From positions 806,001 through 870,000 of the forward strand of contig NW_026570222.1 of NCBI RefSeq assembly GCF_019649055.1: a stretch of DNA of 64,000 nt. The letters are read 5' to 3'. Shown piece by piece: positions 12,262 to 23,780 of this stretch; the first letter of the stretch is position 1, and each line of letters begins with the position of its first letter. This stretch comes from Paramacrobiotus metropolitanus (Eukaryota; Tardigrada; Eutardigrada; Parachela; Macrobiotidae). Position numbers and translations under genes: made by a program. Under the pieces are notes generated by a model. That model did no database searches, was not told where the DNA came from, and saw only the letters and a list, made by a program, of their open reading frames with translations.

Positions 12262-12797
12262 CAGAGGTTGCCCATCTCCATTTTTATACGGGAATGGATC
12301 CCATTTTTCCCCCATTTTCCATTTTTCCATACTAAAATGGTATGGATGGAAAAATTGCATTTATGGATGGGGATGGATGGGGAAAACGAAGAAATGGGCG
12401 GAAATGGGAAATTTAGGAAATATGATGAAAATAACGAATTAATAGATTTTTACAACCACTTTCGTTGCCCCAATTCACAAAAACCATCGCGCGCCCATAA
12501 AAAAACTTTCGCGCTTCGCGCGAAATTGTAATAACTTGAAATAACTTCTAAATGGTACGATCGAAAAACGTTCGGCAAAAACAGCGTTGAATTCACGCTT
12601 CGCTGAATAGCGGATTGCCTCGCAACTCGGTTTTTGCTTGTTCGTTTTTAATTTTATTTTTAAAAAATGGGGCGCTGAAATGGGAACGGAAGAAAATGGG
12701 TCCGATCCAAAAATTATGGAGCGGGAATGGGTGGGAAAAGCTTCAAGAAAATGGGGTATGGATGGGATATGGAAAAAGCAGAAATGGGCAACCTCTG
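12262..12797. mobile_element. hAT-type MITE, 536 bp, with perfect 8-bp target duplication
   Basis: The element starts CAGAGGTTGCCCAT and ends ATGGGCAACCTCTG, a perfect 14-bp terminal inverted repeat of hAT character (CAGNG-type ends). Immediately outside, gtactgac occurs at both 12254-12261 and 12798-12805, the 8-bp target duplication expected for hAT. The inside has no transposase. It is rich in atgggg/ggatgg runs and their complements, so it is a non-autonomous copy. It lies in the roughly 1.9-kb gap between TMEM9 and the MKRN2OS-like gene. Confidence 0.9.
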
Positions 12798-12976
12798 GTA
12801 CTGACCCAATATCGTTGCGTCCATTCCATTCATAAAATCAATTTTTGTGACCCGTTTTGGCGTTTTGCAAACATTTACGTCATTTGAGTTTGGTTTCCTA
12901 ATTCCTGGCTTCGTCAGAATTGTTTTACAATTTAAATTAAGTACCTCAATTAAATAAAAGACGAAATTTTTTTACA

Positions 12977-14322
12977 ATGCGGCCAATCAGTATCGTCCAT
13001 CAGGATCCTTGTCTGACAGTTTTCAAGCATTGCAGCAAAGATACTGTTGTCATTTGTATGGGTTCGCCCGCAAGCTGTCCTCTGTGCGATGGGGAATTGA
13101 AGGACTGGATGTTCTCCTTTCGCCAGATTTTTGCTCCATGGAAAACTTCAGAGTCGTGCCCCTGCACGATTGTGATCCGTCCAACGAACGGGAGATTTCT
13201 CCAGTAAGTTTTGTTATTATGTATGTACTTGCGAGTATTGAACCCGTCGCCAGTGCCTGCGATAGTTAAATTTCAATCAAATATTTAAATGCATAATAAA
13301 TTTTTAAGGAAATGATACCAATAATGTTGAAGTCGTCGAGGTTTTTGACAAATGTTCATGTTTTTATACGCATTAAACATCGTTCTGACTGCAGGGATTA
13401 CACAGGAGTAGAGGATTTACACATCGGAATTGCGGATAGCGACGGTAACTAGATGGTACTACGGTAATTATGATAAGTATATAATGACAGTACTGTTTTT
13501 TCTTGTTTTTAAATTTTTATTTATGTTCTGTTATTTTAATATCGCGCGCTGCCGCTTATCTTGCTGACTGCTTGCGCCAGAACAAGATTTTTTTGTAATT
13601 ATCATTTTCCTATCTCGTACGTAACGTTGCTAAAAGTCTTGAAGTACGTATTTCAGCCTCCCTAGTACACTTTTACGAATCTGCGACCCACCACCATTAT
13701 TTCAAATAAAAAAATTGTTGTTAGTTCTTTTGGTAATTAGGAAATTAAAAATAGTACTTTTTGTAAATTTTCTGATGTTTAATGAATTACTTAGCTGTAC
13801 CTGATACAAGTGCTTCGCAAAATTTAATGTGCAGTTGTTACTGAGTTGTAGGGCAAGTTTTGCATTATGACGATAATGGAATCAAGCGAGACACGTTCTG
13901 GCCGGAATGTCTGCCCGTTTGGTCACAGCCGGATGCAGATTTATTAACGTATGGTTCCGGAAGTATCCCAGATACGCAGCGGTGTAGATGGAATAACACA
14001 TTAACGTTACACACACTGTCGTGGAGAATTGACAATCATGCGTAAGAATTAGCACGGACTGACAAGTACGTATTCGGCTTTGGGTGATGAAAGCTGCTAA
14101 ATTTTTAACAGGTACAACGAACAGGTTCGGAACTGTTTCGATTTTGCGCTTGGGTTTGTTCGCGCTTTGATAACTGAAACCGAGCCGTTCGGAAACAAGG
14201 AAATGTTTACCTCAGAAGTCATTCTCCCCAAAATTCAGCGCTTATTACGTTTTCTGGAGTTATACAAAAAAGTTTGCTCAACTGCACGGTCATGGATAAT
14301 TCAGGATACCAAGGATATGTGA
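12977..14322 (+). CDS. MKRN2OS-like (DUF4796) protein, four exons
   Basis: Similar to the small uncharacterised MKRN2OS family. Exons on the plus strand: 12977-13203, 13395-13444, 13852-14041 and 14112-14322, with GT-AG junctions and consistent phase; 225 aa as read. Family blocks: FKHCSKDTVV and SCPLCDGEL near the N terminus (a Cys pair), VIRPTNGRFL, then DLHIGIADSDG on a 50-nt exon, LHYDDNGIKRD, and YNEQVRNCFDFALGFV in the last exon. A TGA closes the frame at 14320-14322. Adding one A to the run at 14266-14271 would open a further 37 or so codons (SGYQGYVIDRWLAGDCATK onward) to a stop at 14435, giving 263 aa. Molecular function is unknown. Confidence 0.75.
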
Positions 14323-14435
14323 TCGATCGTTGGTTGGCTGGTGACTGCGCTACCAAACTGAGAAATACCATTGAAATGCACGAAATGTGGCTTCGCATTG
14401 CTGGTTGGGAGGTACAGCCGTTATTTCGAAAATAA

Positions 14436-15812
14436 ACACTCTTAAAGTTAAGGTAGCGGAAAAGTTCTTGTTGTCGTAGAATGGATCAAGACTTGTTAAA
14501 CTTGCATTTTCCTGGAAGCGAATGAAAGAGAAGCTATCCTAACGGAGGGCGCTGTAACATTTTGTGTGTGAAATCTTCCTGCGAAGCACAGTTTTGAAGC
14601 TGGAAATGATGTGCCGTTTTGTTCTGAATTTTCAGCATTGGAATTGAACTCAGAATAAATAGCAGAATGATGGTTTTGTTGCCTTGCTCCTCCTGGAGCG
14701 CTCTATCTCTTTATTTAACTGTCTAAGTCTCAAAGCTCTTGCATTTCTGTTTGTTTAATTCTCTACTTGCATCGGAATCGCGTCGACAAGACGAACTACA
14801 ACTACGTGTGCAACACTTTGAACTCACTTTTTTAAGCAGGTAACTTAAAATCAACACATGTTTTTTTGTGTGTTTGATCATTGGAGCTTTATTTTTTCAA
14901 GCAGTTATGATTCAACTTGTGAGTACTGATGGTGGACGATTTTGTACCTAAAAGCCACAATACATGCAAGCGTTGATACACTCTCATACAACGGTTAGTA
15001 TTGCGTTGCTAACAAAATAAATTTAAAATACGAAGTCTTTAGCAAGTTTTACAATTTACGTTACGGTTTGCGTGAGCAAAAAAAACATCTGAATTTTAAT
15101 AAGCTGAGATTCCAGACTGTTCAGTATCACTCCTTCGGCGTCATTTGAAGCCCCTGGAAAAGAAACAGACATGCATTAGGGAGAGATACGCAGTTGTTTG
15201 TTATTCTACATAGATCGGAACGAATGGATTATCGAACACACTACAAGCGCATTCGGTATTTAAACTTTGCTATGCATTTGATACTATCATACTAAAAATA
15301 AAATGCTTTAAGACGGTATATATACTTTTAGGGTAGTTGAAAACATTTTACCTTAAGTAATTTATCAAAAGTAAATGCATAGCGTATACGATTATAATGA
15401 TTGTAGTAGTAAGTTTGCAAGGTTTTGCCAACTTTTACAGCATATCTATACTCAAATATCGCAAAAAGAGACATATTTTTTTCGAAAAAAAGTTCGTAAC
15501 CGGTTTAAAATAATTTTATTCAACCGTTACAACCACAATAACTTGCAATTAGACGTGTTTGATTCTAAGGTACTCTTAGTTAATTAAAGGTAATTCGCGA
15601 CTGGCATTAGGGCTTAACGGTACATAACAGGAGACTAACGACCACCGACATCATTTTTCAAATACCTGAATATTAGAAATTTTTGTTGCTTGATTGCTTA
15701 TACGTACTATCGTACGAATGATAAGACTTAACCGAGAGTTTGTTTATTCGAATTCATAGCTTTTCTACAAAATTAATTGTAATTTTACAATGGTCATTAA
15801 GGCAGAACTTAA
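14436..15812. other. Intergenic, AT-rich
   Basis: No exon or RNA gene was recognised. Its AT-rich sequence has many short open stretches without family similarity or splice logic. Confidence 0.4.
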
Positions 15813-18122
15813 TCAGTGTGTAAGGGATGCATAGAAGTATTGTTTTACTTTGATTAAAGCATCCAGCTCCGTTTCTAATTGCGCGTAAAGGTCATTTGCA
15901 TTTGGTCCAGTTTCGTTGTTGCTTGTTTGCTGATCGAAAATGCGCTCAATAGGGATTTCAATACCACTAGAAGATTCCTTCAAAAGAAAGCAGTCCATGA
16001 TCAGTTTCAGTACAAATTAGAATAACAACTTAATCGCGGCTGGAGTAATGGTTGTTACTGTCAATCTGAAATCTATTCCAAAGGCTCTACTACTTGATGT
16101 TTGTTATAAATTCTAGATAAGTTTTTTTTTGCGTATTCATTAAATGAAAATAATCCAGCACACTGTACCAAAGCGGTATAGCTGATTATAAAGGGCAAAG
16201 CGGCATCATTGTTTGCGAGTAGAAGCTTAATTATGTTTTGGTTGCAGAGTTTGTTTTAACCAAAGCAGATTATAATGATCCTGCCCAGGCTTAAACGAAA
16301 CATAAATTTCAGAAGGTCGATGTACAGTATGGTGAAAAACGATAATTTCGCATGGCGAACTAGTCATTTTCAGGAGCCAGTATGCATATATATAGGGAAA
16401 CAATTCAAATTACAAGAGCGAAAACTTTGGGCTGCACCACGTGCACTTCCCATGGCCATAATTATGTACTGTATATCTTTTAAAGAAAAAGTGGCAGAAA
16501 TGCCACATAGCAGAAAGTCTTCGATTTTCAGTTGTTATGAATGTACACAGTAGAATTACTGTACACGATGATGGCGGCCATAAACAGTGCATACTGCATA
16601 GTCAGTCATGAAGTTTCTGTGCGGACCATATACTAGTACAATACATATGCAGTAAAATCAACGCTAAAACGCTTACCTCACTACTGGCATTTTCCGGTTC
16701 AGAAATCCGTTGAGCATGTTCGAACACCGGCTGATCAAAGTTTTTCCTGCCAGGCAAAAAAGGGTTTTGATTCTGCTGCATTAACTGGTGATAAGGCCGC
16801 TCGTTTTGAATTGTATTTTTTCTGGTTTCTTGGGCTATACCCTCATCATCATTCTGGTATAAAGGATTTTTCATCTGCAAATCAGGATTGACTGGTTACT
16901 GACTGTACTAAAATAACTGATTTGTTAGGCAGATTTTTGACTTTTTCATGTATCAAAAAATATTATCTGGGCGATGGAAGAGTGGGAGCACAAGGCAGTT
17001 GTACTGCTATATATATAGAAATTATGCAACTGTATTAATGCGCCAGCGTCAAGCCGGTCAAAGATCGATCTTACAATAAGAATGTTTTACTGTAAAAAAA
17101 TACAGTAACGCACTAACATTGTCCTTGAAATACTTGTCATAAGGACAAAATTAATTATTGTTCATATAGTGCACAATATCGTCACAGGACACGTATCTGC
17201 GCGGTGCGATACTATCATTGTAATTAATCTTTAGTATACAGTAGACAGTTAAAACAAATTTGCCACAATGTCATTATCTGTGTACAAACTGGATTAAACG
17301 CTCAAAAGTATCGAAAGATAATATCTTGAAAAAATCAACGGAAAGCGTGTTTATTTTTTTGAGGCGAAATTTGCTGAGTTTCAGCAAGACTTAGTAATAT
17401 AACTTAGTGAGTAATATAACTTAGTGTACATTTATATTGTACAGATACACGCTTAACGGTATACCAGATTCTCGGATGGAAAAGTACATACAGATATAAT
17501 ACTAACGCGACCTTACCTCGTCAAAAACAGCCACTCCCGTACTCCGTCGGCTTTCCCGAAGTCCCCGGCGATTTCTTTGATTTTTGCTTCGGGTTGCTCC
17601 ACTCATTTTGGCTGTCAGCTTTTTGCGGGTTGTTTCAACCGAATCCCGTCTCTCGCTTTCCAACATCCAGGGATTAAGGTTGTCGGGAAAAGTGTCATCA
17701 CATTCGTCCGCCGCTGACGTTTCGTAAGCCACTGGCGCCGGCGTGCGCATGGCTCGGAGTAAGCCCTCCGTGAGCAATTTGGAATTTTTCCTTTCCGGTT
17801 GACGGCTGTCCACATTGTTCAGAATATCAGCATGCAGATCGCGATCCGTTAAGTCTTCTGTGAAACTGTTACCGTCCGCGGAGGGGAAATTCAACCTTAA
17901 CCTCATTGTCATGGTGTTTTCGTGGAGAATTGATTTGGGCATATTTTGTAACGTGGTGAGCGGTGCCGTCATAATCGCATCAGTTGCATGTTGAGTATTG
18001 ACGATAGGATTGTCGGCAATGTGGTTATGGTTATGCGTGATGCTGGCCGAGCCAGCGTCCGCTGATGATTGGCTGTTATTAATATTATGGTAAGCGTTAT
18101 TGTGATCACGGTTGCTTTCCAT
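15813..18122 (-). CDS. Unrecognised, largely disordered protein, three exons
   Basis: I do not recognise this protein. A consistent minus-strand model has exons 17517-18122, 16677-16874 and 15813-15977, every intron in phase 0, giving 322 aa. The first 100 residues are rich in N, H, S and T. The middle has acidic then basic patches, with TRSKNQRNRRGLRESRRS near residues 177-196. The second exon begins MKNPLYQNDDEG, containing an NPxY-like motif. The C terminus ends in a short predicted helix (DLYAQLETELDALIKVKQYF), possibly a coiled coil or docking helix. There are no membrane spans and no enzyme motif. The acceptor of the last exon (ttttgaag at about 15985) is the least certain part. Confidence 0.55.
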
Positions 18123-18685
18123 TCAGATTTCGATTTGCTGATTGGACCTAATAAACAGCGTGTGTACATGATAGCAACAATAGGCCGCAAACAGTAACCT
18201 ATAATGTTTGTACTAATGGTCTCCATAGGTATGCGCCACATAACTTAATTTTTCGGGTCATCAATAAATTAAACAATTGCGCACCGGTTGCAAATGGAAT
18301 TCGGTTAAATCTGGCTTCCGGCTGCAGTGTTAGAAGTAGACGCTATTGGTGGAATATGGATATACATAACTAACATAAGAATTGCAGTGTCGCAATCGTA
18401 TTGGATGGGCACCTGTGTATACACATTACACACAATATTATTTGCGTATAGTCGAAAATGAAATTATCGTCTGGCTTGATTTCATACCGTATGTATTTTG
18501 GTACCCTATATATTTGTTCCCTTGCACATAATTTGTGCCAATTACAACTTTACACAAATAAGAATACGAAAAATCAGCAGGCAAGACCAATAACTATCCT
18601 TGTCGAATCCGACAGGAAAAAAACCCGGAAAAATAATTTAATTCAATACTGTATTTGGTAAAAATGTTGCACTATATCGACAAAC

Positions 18686-18747
18686 CGACAGTCAAAAAAG
18701 TTAATATCAGACTGCATATGCAGTCTGATATTAACTTTTGACTGTCG
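18686..18747. repeat. Near-perfect palindrome, about 30-bp arms
   Basis: Arms pair around the centre gcat|atgc at 18717/18718. The only asymmetry is two extra A's in the left A-run. It would fold into a hairpin with almost no loop. Confidence 0.85.
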
Positions 18748-18759
18748 AGTTTGATCTTG

Positions 18760-18817
18760 GTTGATATTGTTACTGGAACTTCATGATGCATCATGAAGTT
18801 CCAGTAACAATATCAAC
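18760..18817. repeat. Perfect 58-bp palindrome
   Basis: All 29 positions on each side of the centre at 18788/18789 (catgatg|catcatg) are complementary. It lies 12 bp from the previous palindrome and has a different sequence. Confidence 0.9.
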
Positions 18818-20269
18818 TAACCATAAGTACTTATTTGACCTGCCGGGTAGCTATGCTCAAGTACGAGTATGTATACTGTGCATACAGAACGCTCACCGTC
18901 GACCGGGCTACTTTTAATTAATCCTACGCACCGTCATGAAAACAGAAGGAAGTTATCCAGGATGGAACCTGAATAAGTGAATGAAAGTAGTGCAATTTGG
19001 ATTAGTCTTTTCCAACAACGAGCGCAATAATGATTTAGCGATCACTTGAATTCACGTACAATGAAGTGAGATTAGACGCAGACGTGATCGCCGTTACTTT
19101 TTGATTACTTATCCCTTTCTAATCAAATACACACGAGATAATCCAATTCAGAGCAGATATATAAACAAAAAGTGGGTTGTGAAACGTATTGCAGCATCAA
19201 AAGATTCTACAGGTTACCAAAAACAGGAAGCGGATATTGTATTCGTAGATACTCATAAACCTCTTTGGTAGTTATGTTATCAAAAGATGAATGTTATGTT
19301 TAAGTTGCGCATAACGTAAAACATCTTTAGAGTACTTCCAGACTGGTGAAAGTGAAATGAGCCAGATTGGTTTACATACACACAACCGATGTAGTGATGC
19401 TACAAAGTAATACACAGCAGTTTTCAAGACAGAGGCTATTTAATGGAACTTTCGTCACAGGGTTAACGGCAGTACGCAGAGCGTCGCGGAAAATGTTTCC
19501 GAGACGAATAATTAGATATATAGAGTTGCTGGATTCTGTGCATGTCCATGTCGTGCGCCGTACTTTTTTGATGACGGGAGATTTTAAAAATAGACTACTT
19601 AATCTGACTTCCTCCTAACGGCAAGATACGCGGACTTATTAAAGAAGTGCAACTAGGTTTTTGCATCGCCGGTCAGCTGAGCATTGGCTATATAAAGCAC
19701 CAACATCCCCACTTGTTGCGAAATTCATCGGCACTGCAGCCGGAATTTCATGCATGCACGTCGCGTCGGAACGACCTTGTCGACAGGACGAAATCTTTCA
19801 AGCGTTCGAGTGAGACACATTTGTGTACACATAAAAGTCGTGAAACAAAATGATTTGGTGAGAAAACATAGGCATTATAGCGTTCAGCAGTGGCACATAA
19901 ACATTTTGTTATTACTGAACGAACCAGGCAAAGGTGAGCAATAATTGTTTATCAACCTTCGCTTTTATAATTGTATTCTACGCTTGGATATGCGCGCACT
20001 TCTACGCTACATAAATTAACCCACACTAAAAAAACAAAACTGTATAACATGAAAATATGTAACAATAAAGTAACGAAATTAACCGGTTTTTCCACCAAAG
20101 TGTGATAAATCCAACTGAGAATTAAATTCTATCCGTTTGGTATGGCGAGATATACTCCATATTGCAGAAGACAAATATACCAGAAGAGTTCGTATGTTAA
20201 CAAGGAATCCATAAACGAAACCAGATCAAAGTCAGCCAAAATAATCGGAAAGTCGCAGCGTAACATTTA

Positions 20270-22321
20270 TCAAAGCACGCTCTCCTTCTTTCCTTTTGCT
20301 GATCTCCCACGATACAAGCTCGTTTTCATCTTTATAGACACTCTGCAGCATAAAAACATCCATTTAAATCCAAATGGTAGATCAGTTACAGTGGTCGTAA
20401 AATTCCTAATGATATCGTACATTTTCGGAATTATTTGGCAATAACCTATTCAGTACGTAGGGGTAAGCCCCAGACACTCATAGGGTCATACCTTTTGCTT
20501 ACTGCTCAAAAACAACAAAAAGCAAAAATAAAAATTGTACAAATTGTACAAACGCCGCATACAGTTTTTGAAACAATTTAAAATACGTACGCCTGTTGCA
20601 CAATTTAAAATACTTACGCGTTATATTTCAGATCGGCAGAGCTCACTTTAAAACGTTTCGGGTTATCAATGTGACGCTTTACGGAAGTATCCTCCTGAAT
20701 GTCGAAATGGGGAGGTATATCACCTTTAAGGTCTGTAACGAGAAACAGTTACAAGATGTTCGACAATCGACAGTACTTGTAGTCATTTAAGCAACTAAAT
20801 TCAAGAATAGAATGGTTGCAAAAAATGGCTCTAGACATTCTATAAACAGTTCTTATTTTCATCAAATACATCAGCTTTAAGATTGCTTTTTCTTGTATAA
20901 ATTTTTAAAATTACTGTTACGCTCAATAAAAATTTTACCGGAGACTGTTCGTTTGCAGTTAGTTAAGTTCTACGTTACTCTTTTATGTTGGGGTCACTAT
21001 TTCTTTACTGAGCTGCGAGTATGGCCGACTCACGAGTTTCGAATCATTGTGAAACAGAATTTGAAATATTCTGAGCGTTTGGTAAAGAAAATTTAAGATC
21101 TCTTATAACACAATGTTACATCAAGGTACGAGCAATTTTTTAAGATATATTGATACGCACAAGCCTCCTTGGTGTAATGCACGGTCAGTCCCAAGCGAAT
21201 GTCATTGTTTTCGAAATCTATCGGCTTGACGGTCTTCATTGCATCTCGAATCTGCAAAAACAGTACAAACATTTACATCACGATTTCCGGTACACAACGC
21301 TTTTCAATTTTCGCAACAACTAATTGGGTGACAGACTGAAAGTAGTACCATTCCAATCGTGCGCGAGGCCATCTGCGACACTTCGGAGTCACTCAGTTTG
21401 GGCTTAACAAATTTCTGCGAGCCGAAGTCCAGTCTGCAAAGAAAACTGCTAATTAGACACTTGAACGAAGCCACGCCCGCCAAGGAAAATGTCCAACTGC
21501 CAACAGTTCCACTCCTACGTTTTGTCGAGATCCGGCACACCCCGGGATCCTGCCACCTTCGCAGTCATCTGCTTCAGCTGATCGTCATCGCGGTGTTCCA
21601 GCTCAAATCGCCATTCTTCGTACAGTTTCTGCAGAGTGCAAACCAACGCTATAACGCTTAACTTGCAATTCGATAACAAAGAGCCATTATTATCGGTGCA
21701 CTTACGTTCATATCCTGTCCGTCATGGAACTGCGGAAAGAAAAGTACAAAAACAAAGGCTCACAGACAGAAAATCGATTAAGGTGAAAAAATTTTCGCTA
21801 TGGGAAGTTTTTACCTGCAGAATTATCGCCGTGACCTAAGGACGGAATAAAGTAGGGAGGTTTTGATTTCATATCAGTAACGGATGGTCTTCAAACGCGG
21901 CTTACAAAGAACAAATTGCACGGTACCTGATGCGCGAAAATTCCTTTGAATACTTTGGACAGCATGTCCAGCAATCGGTTGACGGCCTCCTGGTAATCTT
22001 CGAATTCGCCCTTCAGGTTTTGGCGTTGCAGAGCCACCACGGTGTTTTCTAGATATTTATTACCGTAAACGTGCGTCCCAGTAAGCATCCCTGCTGACTG
22101 CGTTACCGGCACTGCTTTCGTTATGAGAGTAAAGAAGCATACTTACCGTCTCCCAGATCTGTTGACTGGAACGCATCGGCTGGAAATACGTGCCGTTCTT
22201 TCAGTATCTCAGAGATTGACCAGGCGAGAATTCTGGCGGTCACGCGAGAAGAGGTCTCTGCACTGGTCACTTCTAAAGTATTCGTCTTAGGCGGCTGAAT
22301 TACTTGCTGCTGAGTGGCCAT
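20270..22321 (-). CDS. HORMA-like domain protein, eight exons with a 24-nt microexon
   Basis: Exons on the minus strand: 22147-22321, 21927-22090, 21706-21729, 21519-21628, 21349-21433, 21161-21251, 20618-20732 and 20270-20342, exactly 278 codons plus stop with consistent phases. The order of motifs fits a HORMA fold, the peptide-capturing domain of Hop1/HORMAD, MAD2 and REV7. It has an N-terminal helix leading into HVFPADAF, the KLYEEWRFELEHRD strand (compare the Y-x-F-x-F strand), a helix around SQMASRTIGMIRDAMK, the strand DIRLGLTVHYT followed by PPHF, and a late strand VSIKMKTS. The C terminus is short and basic. The assignment rests on pattern memory, so another fold is possible. An alternative acceptor could add 7 codons to exon 2. 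Confidence 0.55.
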
Positions 22322-23230
22322 CGTCAAGATTAGTAAATTAGCAACTGATTTACACTTGAAAAAACTAATCAAAACTGCAGCAGCTCAGAAATGCGCCACA
22401 AGCACTACAATGTTCTGCTTGCAATCGATAGTTATTAGTTACTCTACGAGTAGAAGTTACAAGGGATAGCTTTGGTTTTCCCGTGCCTGTGGCGCGGCAT
22501 TAATGATGAAATTAAACCAATAATTATCACCAAAATCACAAAACAACTTGAAACTTGGTAAGTGCTAAAAGAGGAAGAAGCCGCAACAGTGCGTAACCTT
22601 TCCTTAGGGAAACCTGATCAAACATCAGTAACCGAACGGAAAGCGATTCATAATCACTGTATTATCAAAAATTCGGAATTACCGCACCATAAACATAAAG
22701 CACGTTTGTGCTGCTGTACGGTACGGCTGTACTCTGGCACGCACAATTCGTAACCGTCAACTGGGTGGGGTAATGGTTTTAAAAAAGCTGCAAAGGAAGT
22801 ACTAGTACTCGTACAGTCGTACGTACTTTATTTTAAGTTTTAAAGTAGTGCTTGTGCTTGTACTAGAGTACGAGTACGAATATTTTTGACGATAAAACAA
22901 GTACTGTACATGAACCAGACTACCAGGGTGCCCGTACGTTTTTGCAATTATATTTTACAAATTTTTTGCGGCAGGTTCATTGAACCGTGACAGGTTCTTA
23001 TATGCGGTATACAACTAGAATCAGTTGCAGCATATATGAAACTGTAGTTTCGGTTTTTGGTCTTCGATATCCGTGTGTAAACAAAACTAATTTTTGGCGC
23101 CCGTAAAGTACGGAAGGGTCCGGCCGGTTGAAGGAAGCGGTGGGGCCTAACAGTCATGTGACATGAGTCATGTGACAAGAGTCGAGTAACGATGCGTGAA
23201 ACTTGTAGATGGCGTTGTTAGCTCGGCATG
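22322..23230. other. Intergenic with a GTAC-rich inverted patch
   Basis: No exon was recognised. At about 22798-22915 the sequence is dense in gtac/tacg/agtac words (for example gtactcgtac and gagtacgagtacg), partly as inverted copies. Confidence 0.4.
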
Positions 23231-23247
23231 TTTTTTAGTTTACATTA

Positions 23248-23482
23248 TGTGCTCCTACATTATGTAGGAGCACATTGCATCGGTTTCATCGGTTCTTGTA
23301 GGAGAAAAACGGAATTGTAGTATCCAAACAAACGTAATCCAATATGCTCCTGCAATGTGCTCCTACATATGTAGGAGCACATTGCAATGTGCTCCTACAT
23401 ATATGTGCTCCTACATATGTAGGAGCACATTGCAATATTCTCCTACATAATGTAGGAGTACATTGCAGGAGCATATTGTATG
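23248..23482. repeat. Cluster of palindromic tgtgctcctacat / atgtaggagcaca units
   Basis: The 13-bp word tgtgctcctacat and its complement occur repeatedly, mostly as closed palindromes (23248-23274, then several between about 23346 and 23482), interspersed with cattgcaatg. Degenerate units (ttctcctacat, aggagtaca) lie at the right edge. It is built like a foldback or subterminal-repeat array and borders the Helitron-like element. Confidence 0.85.
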
Positions 23483-23780
23483 TGGAGATTATAAGGGGTA
23501 GGAATATAAAGTGCTGAATAGAGAATTTAATAATATAGTAAATTATATTAAGGTGATATGTTTGACGAAAAGTGATAACGAAGAAAGGGTGTACTAATCC
23601 AGTGTAGGGAAGAAAGAGTCTACATTGAACTAGGGTGAGTTTTACTGTAGTATGGTATAAATATATTCGACCTTGTGGTTGTTCGTATTTGACTGTTTAA
23701 TGAAGTGTTACAGGAAGTGGAGCGTGTTGCGGGTTGTAGATAGTGATGGATTATTGTGGAAAATTCGAGAAATTTCGAGA

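Larger units (their letters stand above)
18123..20269. other. Intergenic with two large palindromes
   Basis: No coding exon was supported on either strand. The two palindromes at 18686-18747 and 18760-18817 are the only strong structure. The rest is AT-rich. Confidence 0.4.

Noticed and set aside
20142-20444. 100-codon plus-strand open frame as a gene
   Set aside because: It overlaps the last HORMA-like exon on the other strand and shows no family motif or splice context.
22798-22915. CRISPR-like or satellite array in the GTAC-rich patch
   Set aside because: There is no regular unit length or spacer structure, and the genome is eukaryotic.
23286-23474. Minus-strand open frame within the palindrome cluster
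   Set aside because: Its apparent repeat peptide (CAPTYVGA) is just the translation of the palindromic DNA repeat.
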